DNA of 64,000 nucleotides from Flagellimonas hymeniacidonis (GCF_008040165.1 NZ_VRUR01000001.1:1011349-1075348); one strand, 5' to 3'. Positions 16,769 through 26,445 are shown, numbered from the stretch's first letter. Numbers and translations are program-made. Notes: a model not told the origin generated them from the letters alone.

Positions 16769-17605
16769 TTAAAAATCAAAATTATCTGGGTCTGGTCCAA
16801 ATCTTTTGCCTCTATCCAGTCCATCAAGTAATTGAACATCTTCTTTGGAAAGTTCAAAATCAAAAATAGTAGCATTTGAGATAATGCGTTCTTTTTTTGA
16901 GGATTTTGGGATGGTAACCACACCTTTTTGAAGGTCCCAGCGTAAAACAATCTGGGCAACAGTCTTGTTGTATTTTTTTGCTACATCTCTTAAAAGTGGA
17001 ATATCAAAAATGTTCCCTTGCATCATAGGGGACCATGCTTCGTACTGAATTCCTTTTTTATGACAAAAATCGATTAAATCTTGCTGTACCAAATACGGAT
17101 GAAATTCCATTTGGTTGACCATTGGTGTTATTTCTGCTTCCGTCAATAAATCTTCTAAGTGGTGTTGCATAAAATTGCTCACTCCAATAGCGCGAACCCG
17201 TTTTTCGTTATACAAACGTTCCATCGCCCTCCAGGTATCTTTAGATTTACTTCCCTTAGGCCAGTGGATTAAATAGAGGTCTAAATAATCCATCTCCAAT
17301 CGTTCCAAACTATCATCAAAGGCTTTTAATGTAGCATCATATCCTTGATCATCATTCCAAACCTTGCTTACAACAAAAATATCTTTTCGATCAACACTAC
17401 TTTGTTTGATCCCTTGGCCTACACCATTTTCATTCTTATAAATTGAAGCTGTATCAATATGTCTGTACCCATGATTTAAAGCATCCTTAACGGCATTTAC
17501 AACCTCATCTCCGTCTTTTGATAGATAAACCCCTAAACCAAAATAGGGCATTAGAACACCGTTGTTCAACTCAAACGTTCCGTGTAAATCTGTAATTGTT
17601 CTCAT
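16769..17605 (-). CDS. aldo/keto reductase
   Basis: 278 aa NADPH-dependent oxidoreductase of the AKR superfamily, nearest in style to 2,5-diketo-D-gluconate reductase/AKR5-type enzymes. The full catalytic tetrad is visible: D51 and Y56 (HIDTASIYKNE), K81 (VVSKVW) and H114 (LIHWPKG). The cofactor-binding region reads TIPKSSKKERIISNATIFDF. It lies 3 bp after the envC-like gene on the same strand but has no functional link to it. Carbonyl substrate unknown. Confidence 0.92.
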   Translation of the reverse strand: MRTITDLHGTFELNNGVLMPYFGLGVYLSKDGDEVVNAVKDALNHGYRHIDTASIYKNENGVGQGIKQSSVDRKDIFVVSKVWNDDQGYDATLKAFDDSLERLEMDYLDLYLIHWPKGSKSKDTWRAMERLYNEKRVRAIGVSNFMQHHLEDLLTEAEITPMVNQMEFHPYLVQQDLIDFCHKKGIQYEAWSPMMQGNIFDIPLLRDVAKKYNKTVAQIVLRWDLQKGVVTIPKSSKKERIISNATIFDFELSKEDVQLLDGLDRGKRFGPDPDNFDF

Positions 17606-17608
17606 GTC

Positions 17609-18832
17609 TTATAATTGATATATCCAATCCTCAGGATTCAATCGATTGGAATCTTGATAAAGATAAAACTTCAATTTTGTAGTACCATCAAACCGACTGG
17701 TATAAATATCGCCAAGCACCTCTTTTACAGTAACTTTATCTCCTTTTTTCACGTATACGTTGGACAAATTATAATAGGTGCTTATATAATTTCCATGCTT
17801 TATCTGAACTCCTCGACTACCTCCGGGAACGGTTAAAATGGCAATGACTTCTCCTTCAAAAATTGCCCTTGCCTTACTTCCCTCATCGGTTGCTATGGTA
17901 ACCCCATTGTTCCTATGTTTTATTCCAGGATAAAGTTTATCGTTGTACACACCATATCCTTGACTTTTGATTCCCTTCTCTACAGGCCAAATTAATTTTC
18001 CCTTATTGGCGGAAAAATTGTTGGCTACCAATTTGGCTTCAGGGGTAAGTACGAATGTAGTTCTGCCAGATTTCCCTGCTTTTTTGTTAGTGCTTGCAAT
18101 TGCGCTCTTTATAAGTCGTTCTATTTCTCTATCTATTTTGCGCGCTTCCTTCCGCTTTTTGGCAATAGCTGCAGTGTATTTCGTTTCATTTTGTCGAATG
18201 CTCCTTAAGAGGTTTTTTTGCGATTCAATCTCATTAAAAAGCTCATTCTTTACTTTTTTATTTTCAGCCAGCAACTGCTCCTTAGTTTTACGCTGAACTA
18301 CCAGCCCTTTGTTCAAGGCCGCAAGTTCATCTGTTTTCGTAATGATGTCCTCACCTTGTTTCTTTCTATGCTTTGCATATTGCTCCATGTATTGGAGTCT
18401 TTTAAAAGCTTGATAAAAATTCTCTGAGGATAAAAGAAACATTAGACGATTGCTTTGTGTCCTATTCTGATACGATTTTTGAATAAGATTGGCATAATCT
18501 TCCCTTAGAATTTTAAGATCTTCTCTAAGCTTACTAATACTTCTAATATTAACATTAATCTGCCTATTAAGTAAATTGGATTGCTGGTTGGTAACTCTAA
18601 TAAGCTCTTGTCGCACATTTATTCTTTTGTCCAACGCTTCCATCTGATCCAGGACAGTCCCCTTTTCTTTCTTCTCTGCAAAAAGCAATCTGTTGATTTC
18701 CTTGATTTCTTGCTGCAATCGTTCTCTTTTGGCCTCTAGTGCTTTTTGTTCACTAGTTTGACCATAGGTTGAAACCGAAATTAAAAAAGTAAAAATCAGA
18801 CCAACAGTATAATATGAAACTCTATTTATCAT
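17609..18832 (-). CDS. EnvC-like murein hydrolase activator with degenerate LytM domain
   Basis: 407 aa. A signal peptide (1-25) is followed by a long coiled coil (about 26-245) and a C-terminal LytM/M23 domain (about 285-400). The zinc ligands of active M23 peptidases are not conserved. The region equivalent to HxxxD reads KHRNNGVTI, the position expected to be YxHL reads YYNLS, and the final HLHFE-type motif reads KLKFYLY. That matches EnvC-type activators, which open N-acetylmuramyl amidases rather than cutting peptidoglycan. It is 1 bp from the DUF4292 gene in a leftward operon. Confidence 0.88.
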   Translation of the reverse strand: MINRVSYYTVGLIFTFLISVSTYGQTSEQKALEAKRERLQQEIKEINRLLFAEKKEKGTVLDQMEALDKRINVRQELIRVTNQQSNLLNRQINVNIRSISKLREDLKILREDYANLIQKSYQNRTQSNRLMFLLSSENFYQAFKRLQYMEQYAKHRKKQGEDIITKTDELAALNKGLVVQRKTKEQLLAENKKVKNELFNEIESQKNLLRSIRQNETKYTAAIAKKRKEARKIDREIERLIKSAIASTNKKAGKSGRTTFVLTPEAKLVANNFSANKGKLIWPVEKGIKSQGYGVYNDKLYPGIKHRNNGVTIATDEGSKARAIFEGEVIAILTVPGGSRGVQIKHGNYISTYYNLSNVYVKKGDKVTVKEVLGDIYTSRFDGTTKLKFYLYQDSNRLNPEDWIYQL

Positions 18833-18833
18833 A

Positions 18834-19613
18834 TTACTTTAATATAATTTCATCAAACCCTTTTGGAACTTTGTAGGGAAAATTCAAAGACCTATTCAAT
18901 TCCAAGTTCTTAAAACTTAAATCAATTACAGTCTTATCTTTATCTTCTGCTGCAACAATCTGAATTTCATTTGGAAGTATCTTGCCTGAAATATCTTGAT
19001 AGGTATATTTTGCTTGTAGTCGCCTATCTTCCTCCGGTTGTGAAACTTCTTGGGAAGATATTTTAAAATTTCGCGGCTCTAATTGAAATAATATTTTAAA
19101 TAACTCTCTTGCTCTTTTTGGCTTTAATTGATAATCTCCCTGATTGATAGCCGAGGTGTACTTGTCTTTTCTCAAATCAAATACTGCATTACCTAACAGC
19201 AGATTTTGCACTTTGTCAAAATCAAGTTCTGTGCCCAAAAGGTCACTTAAATAACTAAAATCTCCATCAAAATATTCTCCTTGCAGTTTGTTATAAAAAG
19301 ACACCTTTTTTGGTGTAATATGTGCTTTCACCACCCCAAGTGGGGCACTGATCCAGATTACCTTGTTCTTTTCCATTCTCAGGCTCACATTTACCCCTTG
19401 ATTTTTTTTCCCGTCCGAATAATCAATTTTCACCCTGCCACTCAACGTCTTAAAATCGACCTGGTTGGCATAATGGTTTTCTATAATACGCTTTGTTGAA
19501 ATTCCTGAATCTGCTTCACCCCCAGTAACAGCCTTAGTACTTTTACATGAGCTTAAAATAATCGTAGCTAAAAGCAAAAGACTATATTGTATTTGAAATT
19601 GAAATAACCGCAT
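18834..19613 (-). CDS. DUF4292 lipoprotein
   Basis: 259 aa with a lipoprotein signal (LLLLATIILSSC, Cys23). The body matches the DUF4292 pattern: FKTLSGRVKIDYSDGKKNQG, then WISAPLGVVKAHITPKKVSF and FSYLSDLLGTELDFDKVQNL. The fold reminds one of LolA/LolB-type beta structures, so a role in lipoprotein or lipid handling is plausible but unproven. The gene sits between a TPR protein and the EnvC-like gene, overlapping the former by one base, in an arrangement common in flavobacteria. Confidence 0.85.
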   Translation of the reverse strand: MRLFQFQIQYSLLLLATIILSSCKSTKAVTGGEADSGISTKRIIENHYANQVDFKTLSGRVKIDYSDGKKNQGVNVSLRMEKNKVIWISAPLGVVKAHITPKKVSFYNKLQGEYFDGDFSYLSDLLGTELDFDKVQNLLLGNAVFDLRKDKYTSAINQGDYQLKPKRARELFKILFQLEPRNFKISSQEVSQPEEDRRLQAKYTYQDISGKILPNEIQIVAAEDKDKTVIDLSFKNLELNRSLNFPYKVPKGFDEIILK

Positions 19614-20536
19614 TACAAGCCTGTTTTTATTTTGTTCAAATATTCATTTGCTTTGGATGTATTGCCAATAGCGGTATATGCTTTTGATAGCTCTGCGTAA
19701 ATTTTATTTGCCAAAGAAGTATCATCGAATAAGTAATCAATAGCGCTTTCTAAAACTTCCACTGCTTTAGTGGATTTTGAAGTTCTATTGAGTGCCGTTC
19801 CATAAGCAAAGTGAAAATAAGGTTGAAGCGGGTAAGAATCCAGAGCCTCTTTTGAAACTACTTCCATGTTCTTATAATCTTCTTTTAGCAGCAATTCTTC
19901 TATTTGTGATTGGTATTGCGCAATTGGATTATCCTTATTCTCTACTGTCTTTTTTGTGTTCTTAACTATGGTAGTAGCACTTAATTTTTCATTTATGCGC
20001 TGTATGGAATCATTAATTTTTAATGTTAAATCGGTGGCGAATTTTGAATTCCCCAGTCCTTTTAAAACCTTTAATGCATCCTCGTATTTTCTTTTTTTGA
20101 AATAGAAAACGGCCAGATTCTCTTGCAATTTATTGTTAGAAAAAGGAATTTGCTGCTGTATTACACTAATGGTGTTTCCTTGTTTTTCCAAAACACGCAA
20201 TAGGGTTTCCAAATACCAAAAATCCATTGGTTTTGCGTTCAACGCTTCAATAGCGAACTCCTGCGCTTGAATGTACTGTTTGTCTAAAAAATAGGCTTTT
20301 GCCAATTCGTAATCAATTACACTATTTGAGGAATTCATTTTTTTGCATTCCAAAAACAAATCTATGGCCCTATCATAGTTTTGAATTCCTTTTTGCTTCA
20401 ACGCTTCAAAAAAGCTTTCTTGAAACTCATCTGTATATTCTTCCAAAAAAACCTCAGCACTTTGCTCTTCTTCTTGGGCATATGTCCAAAAAGAAAAAAA
20501 ACAGATCATTAGATATGTACTTACCAGTCTTTTCAA
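19613..20536 (-). CDS. secreted TPR protein
   Basis: 307 aa with a signal peptide (MKRLVSTYLMICFFSFWTYA, cleavage about residue 20). Repeated TPR-like helical pairs cover most of the length (for example NSSNSVIDYELAKAYFLDKQ and YPLQPYFHFAYGTALNR). It probably acts as a periplasmic scaffold. It overlaps the DUF4292 gene by one base and leads the operon TPR-DUF4292-EnvC-like. The partner is not identifiable. Confidence 0.82.
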   Translation of the reverse strand: MKRLVSTYLMICFFSFWTYAQEEEQSAEVFLEEYTDEFQESFFEALKQKGIQNYDRAIDLFLECKKMNSSNSVIDYELAKAYFLDKQYIQAQEFAIEALNAKPMDFWYLETLLRVLEKQGNTISVIQQQIPFSNNKLQENLAVFYFKKRKYEDALKVLKGLGNSKFATDLTLKINDSIQRINEKLSATTIVKNTKKTVENKDNPIAQYQSQIEELLLKEDYKNMEVVSKEALDSYPLQPYFHFAYGTALNRTSKSTKAVEVLESAIDYLFDDTSLANKIYAELSKAYTAIGNTSKANEYLNKIKTGL

Positions 20537-20578
20537 TTCATCTTAGCATTTAGGTTCTAATCAAAACAATTTTGAAGG

Positions 20579-21595
20579 TTATTCCATAACAGAATAATCT
20601 CCAATGCTTATGGTCTCAAAATTTCCATCAAAAACCACATGGTTGCCAATCATGGCGTTATCCAAATTAGCATTTTTGATAATGCTTTTACTTTGAATTA
20701 AGCTATTTTTAACGGTTGAGTTTTCAATTATAGTTCCCGCTCCAACAGATACATAAGGACCAACTGTAGCATTTTTAAGAACCACATTTTCTCCTATAAA
20801 GGAAGGCTCAATAATATTTGCATTCTCTTTTTCAACAGAGCTTGCAATTAATCCCTCGCCATCTTTTTCTAAAAAGCCGAGCATTCGTTGATTTGTTTCT
20901 ACGGTCACATTTTTGTTTCCGCAATCCATCCACTCATCTACTTTTCCAGGGACAAATTTCATGCCCTTTTCCATCATTCGTTTGATTCCATCATTGATTT
21001 GGTATTCCCCGCCATTCAGGATATCATTATCCAAAACGTATTGCAATTCATTTTTAAGAACCCCTATATCTTTAAAGTAATAAATACCGATTACTGCTAG
21101 GTCCGAAACAAATTCCTGGGGTTTTTCAACCAACTCTACAATCTCATTTTGCTCATTCAACTTTACCACTCCAAATGCCTCTGGACGCTCAACTTGTTTT
21201 ACCCAAATAACACTGTCAGCAGATTTATCCAAATCAAAATCAGCACGAATCAAAGTATCTGCATAAGCGACAACCGCAGGACCGCTTAAGGACTCTTTTG
21301 CACTCATAATAGCGTGACCAGTTCCCAATGGTTCATCTTGTCTATAGATGGATCCTTTTGCGCCCAGACTCTCTGCCAATTTCATAAGGCTGTCCACAAC
21401 ATCATCTCCAAAAAACGCCGGGTCTCCCAAAATAAAAGCCACTTCTTCTATTTGTTCTCCCAATACTTTGGCAATATCGCTCACCAAACGGTGCACGATA
21501 GGCTTTCCCGCAACCGGGATTAATGGTTTTGGAATTGTTAATGTATGTGGTCTTAATCGGGAACCTCTTCCCGCCATGGGTACAATAATTTTCAT
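20579..21595 (-). CDS. sugar-phosphate nucleotidylyltransferase
   Basis: 338 aa. The N-terminal nucleotidyltransferase domain has the signature MAGRGSRLRPHTLTIPKPLI (residues 7-26), with IVHRLVSDI after it. A C-terminal left-handed beta-helix (about 255-338) is built of hexapeptide-like repeats. It makes an NDP-sugar from a sugar 1-phosphate, most likely a glucose-1-phosphate thymidylyl- or uridylyl-type reaction. It lies in a leftward run with dut and a flippase, so a supply role for surface glycans is likely. The sugar is not decided by sequence alone. Confidence 0.88.
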   Translation of the reverse strand: MKIIVPMAGRGSRLRPHTLTIPKPLIPVAGKPIVHRLVSDIAKVLGEQIEEVAFILGDPAFFGDDVVDSLMKLAESLGAKGSIYRQDEPLGTGHAIMSAKESLSGPAVVAYADTLIRADFDLDKSADSVIWVKQVERPEAFGVVKLNEQNEIVELVEKPQEFVSDLAVIGIYYFKDIGVLKNELQYVLDNDILNGGEYQINDGIKRMMEKGMKFVPGKVDEWMDCGNKNVTVETNQRMLGFLEKDGEGLIASSVEKENANIIEPSFIGENVVLKNATVGPYVSVGAGTIIENSTVKNSLIQSKSIIKNANLDNAMIGNHVVFDGNFETISIGDYSVME

Positions 21596-21629
21596 GTGTC
21601 TATAAGTATAACGTAGTTAGTGTTTAGAT

Positions 21630-22064
21630 TTATTGTGTTCCGGTACTTCCAAAACCGCCAGCACCTCGATCCGTTTCAGAAAGAGAATCTACTTCGGTCC
21701 ATTCTGCTCGTTCATGTTTGGCGATGACCATTTGGGCAATACGCTCACCATTTTCAATGGTAAAATCATCTGCGGAAAGGTTTACCAAAATAACACCCAC
21801 TTCACCTCTGTAATCTGCATCGACAGTACCAGGTGCATTTAGCACGGTAATGCCTTTTTTGGCGGCAAGCCCGCTTCGCGGTCTTACTTGCGCTTCGTAA
21901 CCAACAGGCAATTCTATAAAAATTCCTGTAGGCACAATAGCTCTTTCGAGTGACTTTAATGTAATGGGTTCGGTAATATTTGCCCTTAAATCCATACCTG
22001 CAGAGGCAAGTGTTTCATAGTGGGGCAATTGATGATTTGAGGTATTAATTATTTTAATTTTCAC
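21630..22064 (-). CDS. dut: dUTP diphosphatase
   Basis: 144 aa trimeric dUTPase that hydrolyses dUTP to dUMP and keeps uracil out of DNA. All five motifs are seen: [48 protein letters not shown] and the C-terminal [10 protein letters not shown]. The start overlaps the flippase 3' end by 11 bp, so the two are likely co-translated. Confidence 0.98.
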   Translation of the reverse strand: MKIKIINTSNHQLPHYETLASAGMDLRANITEPITLKSLERAIVPTGIFIELPVGYEAQVRPRSGLAAKKGITVLNAPGTVDADYRGEVGVILVNLSADDFTIENGERIAQMVIAKHERAEWTEVDSLSETDRGAGGFGSTGTQ

Positions 22065-23523
22065 GCTGTAAAAATATGGTCTTTAACTTGTCTCCTTCCA
22101 TTTTGTAAACTAGCATCAAAAATAGCAAAAGTAAGACCCCTCCTGCTATTAAATTTCGATTAAACGCATAAAAAGACAAGGCAGAAAATAATATAGAGAT
22201 GGATAAATAGAATATTATTTTTCGCATATTATAGGGAACGGGATAGTACTTTCTGCCAAAATAATAAGATAATAGCATCATGCTGCCGTATGCTGCCAAG
22301 GTTGCCAAAGCCGAAGCCATATATCCTATTTTTTCAATAAAAGCAATGTTTAGAATTAAGGTAATCAATGCTCCAATAGAAGAAATATAGGCTCCAAATT
22401 TAGTTTGATCCGTAATCTTGTACCAAACGGATAGATTGTGATATATCCCTAAGCACAGACTTCCCAATAGTATAATGGGCACTACATCCAACGCTTCCCA
22501 ATAGGTAGCATTTCTGATTAGCAGTTTTCCCAGAACATCTATGAATACCACTACGGCCAGGAGTATAATGCTTCCTAGTATCACAAAATAATTGGTGATT
22601 TGAGCATAGGTTTTCTGCGGCTTTTCCGTCTTCGCGTGACTAAAGAAAAAAGGTTCTACGCCCATTCTAAATGCTGTTCCGAATAAGGTCATGAATAGCG
22701 CCAATTTGTAACATGCACCATATTTCCCAACTTCGGAAGCAGCAGTTTCTGGTGGTAATAACTCCGTCAACAAAATCTTATCCACAACCTCGTTTATGGT
22801 AAATGCAATCCCCGCTACCATAATAGGCCCTGAGTATTTAAGCATTTGCTTCCATAAGGCGGAATCAAATTTATATGAAACTTTAAAGTATGTAGGCAAT
22901 AGCAATATTAGGGTTACAGCGCTTGCAATAATGTTGGATATGAAAATATATTGAATCTCCCAACCCTCTTTATATATTGAGTTTAAAAACCCTTCATCGG
23001 TGTCTTGAACAGCTTTTGGCAGAATTAACAAGAAAAAAACATTGAATCCAAGGTTAATGCCAACATTGACGGTTTTTAGGATTGCATATTTCATGGGCTT
23101 TTCCTGAGCCCTTAAAAGCGCAAAGGGAATAATGACCAATGCATCTAAAACCAAAATGTAGGTGGTGAACTTTATATAATCAACATTGATATTGGTGAAG
23201 CTTGCCAAGCTTTCCTTTACCACTAGTGCCAACACTAGAAATAATAGCGATGATGCCAATAAGGAAATTAAAGCGGTAGATATAACAGATTTCTTATCGT
23301 CTCTTTTATGATAAAAACGGAAAAAAGCGGTTTCCATTCCGTATGCCAAAAAGACGTTGAAAATGGCAATCCAAGCATAAATGTTTATATACTGCCCATA
23401 GCCAGAGGCATTTTCAAAAACGGATGTATATAGCGGTAGTAAAAAGAACGAAATGACCCGTGGCAAAACAGTTGCCAAGCCATAAATAAAGGTCTGTTTA
23501 AAAAGTCTTTTTAGTGGGTTCAA
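22054..23523 (-). CDS. polysaccharide flippase, Wzx/MOP type
   Basis: 489 aa with about 12-14 hydrophobic helices. The N-terminus [18 protein letters not shown] is typical of the oligosaccharide flippase branch of the MOP superfamily, which moves undecaprenyl-linked glycans or lipid II-like carriers to the periplasmic face. It is first in the leftward group flippase-dut-nucleotidyltransferase. The cargo is unknown. Confidence 0.88.
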   Translation of the reverse strand: MNPLKRLFKQTFIYGLATVLPRVISFFLLPLYTSVFENASGYGQYINIYAWIAIFNVFLAYGMETAFFRFYHKRDDKKSVISTALISLLASSLLFLVLALVVKESLASFTNINVDYIKFTTYILVLDALVIIPFALLRAQEKPMKYAILKTVNVGINLGFNVFFLLILPKAVQDTDEGFLNSIYKEGWEIQYIFISNIIASAVTLILLLPTYFKVSYKFDSALWKQMLKYSGPIMVAGIAFTINEVVDKILLTELLPPETAASEVGKYGACYKLALFMTLFGTAFRMGVEPFFFSHAKTEKPQKTYAQITNYFVILGSIILLAVVVFIDVLGKLLIRNATYWEALDVVPIILLGSLCLGIYHNLSVWYKITDQTKFGAYISSIGALITLILNIAFIEKIGYMASALATLAAYGSMMLLSYYFGRKYYPVPYNMRKIIFYLSISILFSALSFYAFNRNLIAGGVLLLLFLMLVYKMEGDKLKTIFLQREN

Positions 23524-23695
23524 TAGGAATCCGTTCTTTAAGAAAGCTTTTAATAAGGTAGGCGCAAGTTACGCAAAAGCCCTTACTTATTGACTTATAA
23601 CCTCAATTTGTGTTTTGTCAACTTCAAACTAAAACTGCTCTTGAACTAGATTGAGGTAAATAATTTATATCTTTTGAGTGTAAACAATTCCACCC

Positions 23696-25351
23696 ATGAA
23701 AACTTATTTAAAACAAATGGCAGCCATCATACTTCTCTTGGCAGTAGTATCCTGTGTTGAGAAGAAAAAAGCTGACCCCATAGTCCACGAAAAACCCAAT
23801 ATCATCTTTATCATGTCCGATGATCATGCCTATCAGGCGATAAGCACTTATAGTGATCATTTAATTGAAACCCCAAACATTGATCGTATTGGCAAAGAAG
23901 GTATTGTGTTTACCAATGCTTGTGTATCCAATTCCATCTGTGCGCCGTCAAGAGCCACTATTTTGACCGGAAAGCACACACATCTTAATGGGAAGGTGGA
24001 CAATAGAATGCCTTTTGATACTACTCAGGTTACCTTTCCACAAATTTTTCAAGAAGCAGGCTATCAAACCGCAATGTTTGGAAAACTTCACTTTGGTAAC
24101 AATCCCAAGGGAGTGGATGAGTTTATGATTTTACCAGGTCAAGGAAATTATATCAACCCAGATTTTATTACCAAAAATGGGGACACTACCAGAATTGAAG
24201 GCTATGTTACCGATGTGATTACAGACTTGACTTTGGATTGGTTGGACAAAAAAAGGGATACGTTAAAACCTTTTATGTTGATGTACCTGCACAAAGCACC
24301 GCATAGGCCTTGGTGGCCACGACCGGATAAGTTTAAAGAATTTTTGAGTAAAACATTTCCTGAACCGGCTTCATTATTTGACGATTATAAAAACAGAGGT
24401 ACAGCCGCCAAAACTGCCGAAATGAACTTGCTGTACGACATGATGTATAGCCATGATAGCAAAATTCGCCCTGAGACCATTACTAGAATGAAGAATGTGA
24501 CCCCAGATGTACAAGAGTATCCTGGTGGATGGGAGAATCCCTATGTAAATAGGATAACTGAAGAACAAAAAGCATTGTACGAGCCTATTTTAGATGAAAT
24601 CAATACAGATTTTGAAGAAAATTGGCCATCCATGACGGACAAAGAAAAAATGCAATGGAAATACCAACGCTATATGCAAGACTATTTGGCTTGTATCTCT
24701 TCTGTGGATGATAATGTAGGTCGAGTGCTGGACTACTTGGATGAGAGCGAATTATCGGATAACACTATGGTGGTTTATACATCCGATCAAGGTTTTTATT
24801 TGGGTGAACACGGGTGGTTTGATAAACGTTTTATTTATGATGAGTCTTTTAAAACTCCTTTGTTGATTCGCTGGCCTAATAGAATTGAGCCAGGAATAAC
24901 CAGTGAAGAGATGGTTCAAAACCTCGATTTTGCCCAGACCTTTTTGGAAGCAGCCCAAATTGAAGCCCCAGAAGATATGCAAGGAGAGAGTTTAATGCCG
25001 CTGTTAACGTCCAACAACAGTGAATGGACAAGGGATGCCGTGTATTACCATTATTATGAATATCCTGCCGTACATCAAGTAAAAAGACATTATGGAATAG
25101 TGACGATTGATTATAAACTGGCTCATTTTTATTATGATGTGGATGAATGGGAGTTATATGATCGTAAAAAAGATCCACAGGAAATGAACAATGTATATGA
25201 TGACCCTGCCTATGCGGATATCGTAGCGGAACTTAAAATAAAGCTTGGAGAGCTGCGTGTACAGTACAAGGATTCAGATGAATTGAATCAGCAGTACATC
25301 GATATTCATCACGCAAATAATATTGATTCTCCTTTAAATAAAAAGGGGTAG
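23696..25351 (+). CDS. lipoprotein sulfatase, family S1
   Basis: 551 aa. Lipoprotein signal with LLAVVSC (Cys20). The metal ligands begin in FIMSDDHAYQ (D42, D43). The formylglycine motif is CAPSRATILTG (C82 is the residue converted to formylglycine). Further active-site landmarks MFGKLHFGN and VVYTSDQGFYLGEHGWFDKR are intact. The enzyme would remove sulfate esters outside the cytoplasm, typically from algal polysaccharides in marine flavobacteria. It stands alone without a SusC/D pair nearby. An anaerobic maturase or FGE would be needed elsewhere. Confidence 0.93.
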   Translation: MKTYLKQMAAIILLLAVVSCVEKKKADPIVHEKPNIIFIMSDDHAYQAISTYSDHLIETPNIDRIGKEGIVFTNACVSNSICAPSRATILTGKHTHLNGKVDNRMPFDTTQVTFPQIFQEAGYQTAMFGKLHFGNNPKGVDEFMILPGQGNYINPDFITKNGDTTRIEGYVTDVITDLTLDWLDKKRDTLKPFMLMYLHKAPHRPWWPRPDKFKEFLSKTFPEPASLFDDYKNRGTAAKTAEMNLLYDMMYSHDSKIRPETITRMKNVTPDVQEYPGGWENPYVNRITEEQKALYEPILDEINTDFEENWPSMTDKEKMQWKYQRYMQDYLACISSVDDNVGRVLDYLDESELSDNTMVVYTSDQGFYLGEHGWFDKRFIYDESFKTPLLIRWPNRIEPGITSEEMVQNLDFAQTFLEAAQIEAPEDMQGESLMPLLTSNNSEWTRDAVYYHYYEYPAVHQVKRHYGIVTIDYKLAHFYYDVDEWELYDRKKDPQEMNNVYDDPAYADIVAELKIKLGELRVQYKDSDELNQQYIDIHHANNIDSPLNKKG

Positions 25352-25387
25352 TTCAGTTCTTAACTTTCACTCGAACTGACACAAAAC

Positions 25388-25418
25388 AAAAAGCCACTTC
25401 TAAAGAAGTGGCTTTTTT
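25388..25418. terminator. bidirectional terminator between sulfatase and the atp operon
   Basis: AAAAAGCCACTTC and GAAGTGGCTTTTTT form a 13-bp stem with a TAAA loop, with T tracts on both strands. It serves the sulfatase gene from the left and atpG from the right. Confidence 0.88.
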
Positions 25419-25438
25419 GAATTCATTTATATAATAGG

Positions 25439-25459
25439 CTAGTTGTTCAATGCTTCTGC
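25439..25459 (-). pseudogene. relic of an older atpG 3' end
   Basis: Read leftward it says Ala-Glu-Ala-Leu-Asn-Asn-stop. The present atpG ends Ala-Glu-Ala-Leu-Ser-Asn-stop 50 bp upstream. The first 8 bases (GCAGAAGC) are identical in the two copies. This is best explained by insertion of a 42-bp element into the last codons of atpG. Confidence 0.6.
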
Positions 25460-25501
25460 ATTTTAAATTTGGCTTCGCTCAGCTACACCTAATTGCTCAG
25501 C
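25460..25501 (-). mobile_element. 42-bp insertion at the atpG end
   Basis: The segment lies between two copies of the 8-mer GCAGAAGC (25502-25509 and 25452-25459, minus-strand reading). It contains GCTGAGC at its start and GCTGAGCGAAGCC in its middle. It looks like a small non-autonomous or REP-like element with an 8-bp target duplication. No ends of a known insertion sequence are recognised. Confidence 0.5.
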
Positions 25502-26349
25502 GCTTCTGCTCCACCAACAATTTCAAGAATCTCATTGGTGATAGCAGCTTGTCTTGCTTTGTTATAGGTCAATTTTAATTGATCTCTAAGTTCCGTAGCA
25601 TTATCTGTTGCCTTGTGCATCGCTGTCATACGAGCACCGTGCTCACTGGCAAAAGAATCTCGAATTGCTTTATACAATTGTGTTTTCAATGATTTTGGAA
25701 TCAATTGTTCCACAATCTCAGGTTTGGATGGCTCAAAAATGTAATCCGAAGCGCCTGACGTATCTCCTTCAACGGGGACCAAAGGCAAGAACTGTTCTGA
25801 CATCACAATTTGTGTCGCCGCATTTTTGAACTTATTGTAAACCAATTCAATTCTGTCATAATTCCCTTCAGTAAAATGGTCTATTAAACTCTGGGCAATT
25901 GCAGCTACATTGTCAAAAGTCAAATCATCAAAAACATGACTGTGATTTGCTATTACAGTACCCCTTTTTCCTAAAAGATCATTTCCTTTTTTCCCAATCG
26001 CCATAAAATCTACCTGCTTTCCAGCATAAGTGTCTTCAAGTAGCGAGTTGGATTGTTTCATGATGTTGGAATTGAACGCTCCACACAATCCTCTATTGGA
26101 TGTAATGGCTACAACCAATACTTTATTGATTGCCCGGTTATCGGTAAACTTACTTCCTGCATCACCATCTAAACTTGCACTAAGATTCTGCAATAACTCC
26201 GTAAGCTTATTTGCATAAGGACGCATTGCGGTAATAGCATCTTGGGCCTTTTTCAACTTTGCAGCAGAAACCATTTTCATGGCACTGGTAATCTGCATGG
26301 TCGATGATACCGTAGCTATCCTATTTCTTATTTCTTTTAGATTCGCCAT
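25489..26349 (-). CDS. atpG: ATP synthase F1 gamma subunit
   Basis: 286 aa central rotor shaft of the F1 sector. The N-terminal coiled coil (MANLKEIRNRIATVSSTMQI, then TSAMKMVSAAKLKKAQ) and C-terminal helix (YNKARQAAITNEILEIVGGA) are typical. The last residues (EALSN) come from an apparent small insertion, described separately, and replace EALNN, which is still readable downstream. The gene ends the leftward operon atpB-E-F-H-A-G; atpD and atpC are absent here, as is usual in this phylum. Confidence 0.98.
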   Translation of the reverse strand: MANLKEIRNRIATVSSTMQITSAMKMVSAAKLKKAQDAITAMRPYANKLTELLQNLSASLDGDAGSKFTDNRAINKVLVVAITSNRGLCGAFNSNIMKQSNSLLEDTYAGKQVDFMAIGKKGNDLLGKRGTVIANHSHVFDDLTFDNVAAIAQSLIDHFTEGNYDRIELVYNKFKNAATQIVMSEQFLPLVPVEGDTSGASDYIFEPSKPEIVEQLIPKSLKTQLYKAIRDSFASEHGARMTAMHKATDNATELRDQLKLTYNKARQAAITNEILEIVGGAEALSN

Positions 26350-26352
26350 TCT

Positions 26353-26445
26353 TTAATTAGTATTTGGTCTCTAGTATTTAGTCATGAGGTTTCTAATCTA
26401 AAAACCCCTTCTAAATACTGAATACTTTGTACTCAATACTCAGTA
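26353..26445. repeat. intergenic inverted-repeat element between atpA and atpG
   Basis: The gap is filled by variants of the word AGTATT(T/C)AG. AGTATTTAG (26373-26381) pairs with CTAAATACT (26411-26419). An inner pair GGTTT/AAACC extends the hairpin, and further ACTCAATACT and CAGTACT copies follow. Such AGTATTGAGTA-type words recur between genes in flavobacteria. Role unknown. Confidence 0.55.

Noticed and set aside
17609..18832. Active M23 endopeptidase
   Set aside because: The expected zinc-binding His and Asp motifs are replaced, so a non-enzymatic EnvC-type role is preferred.
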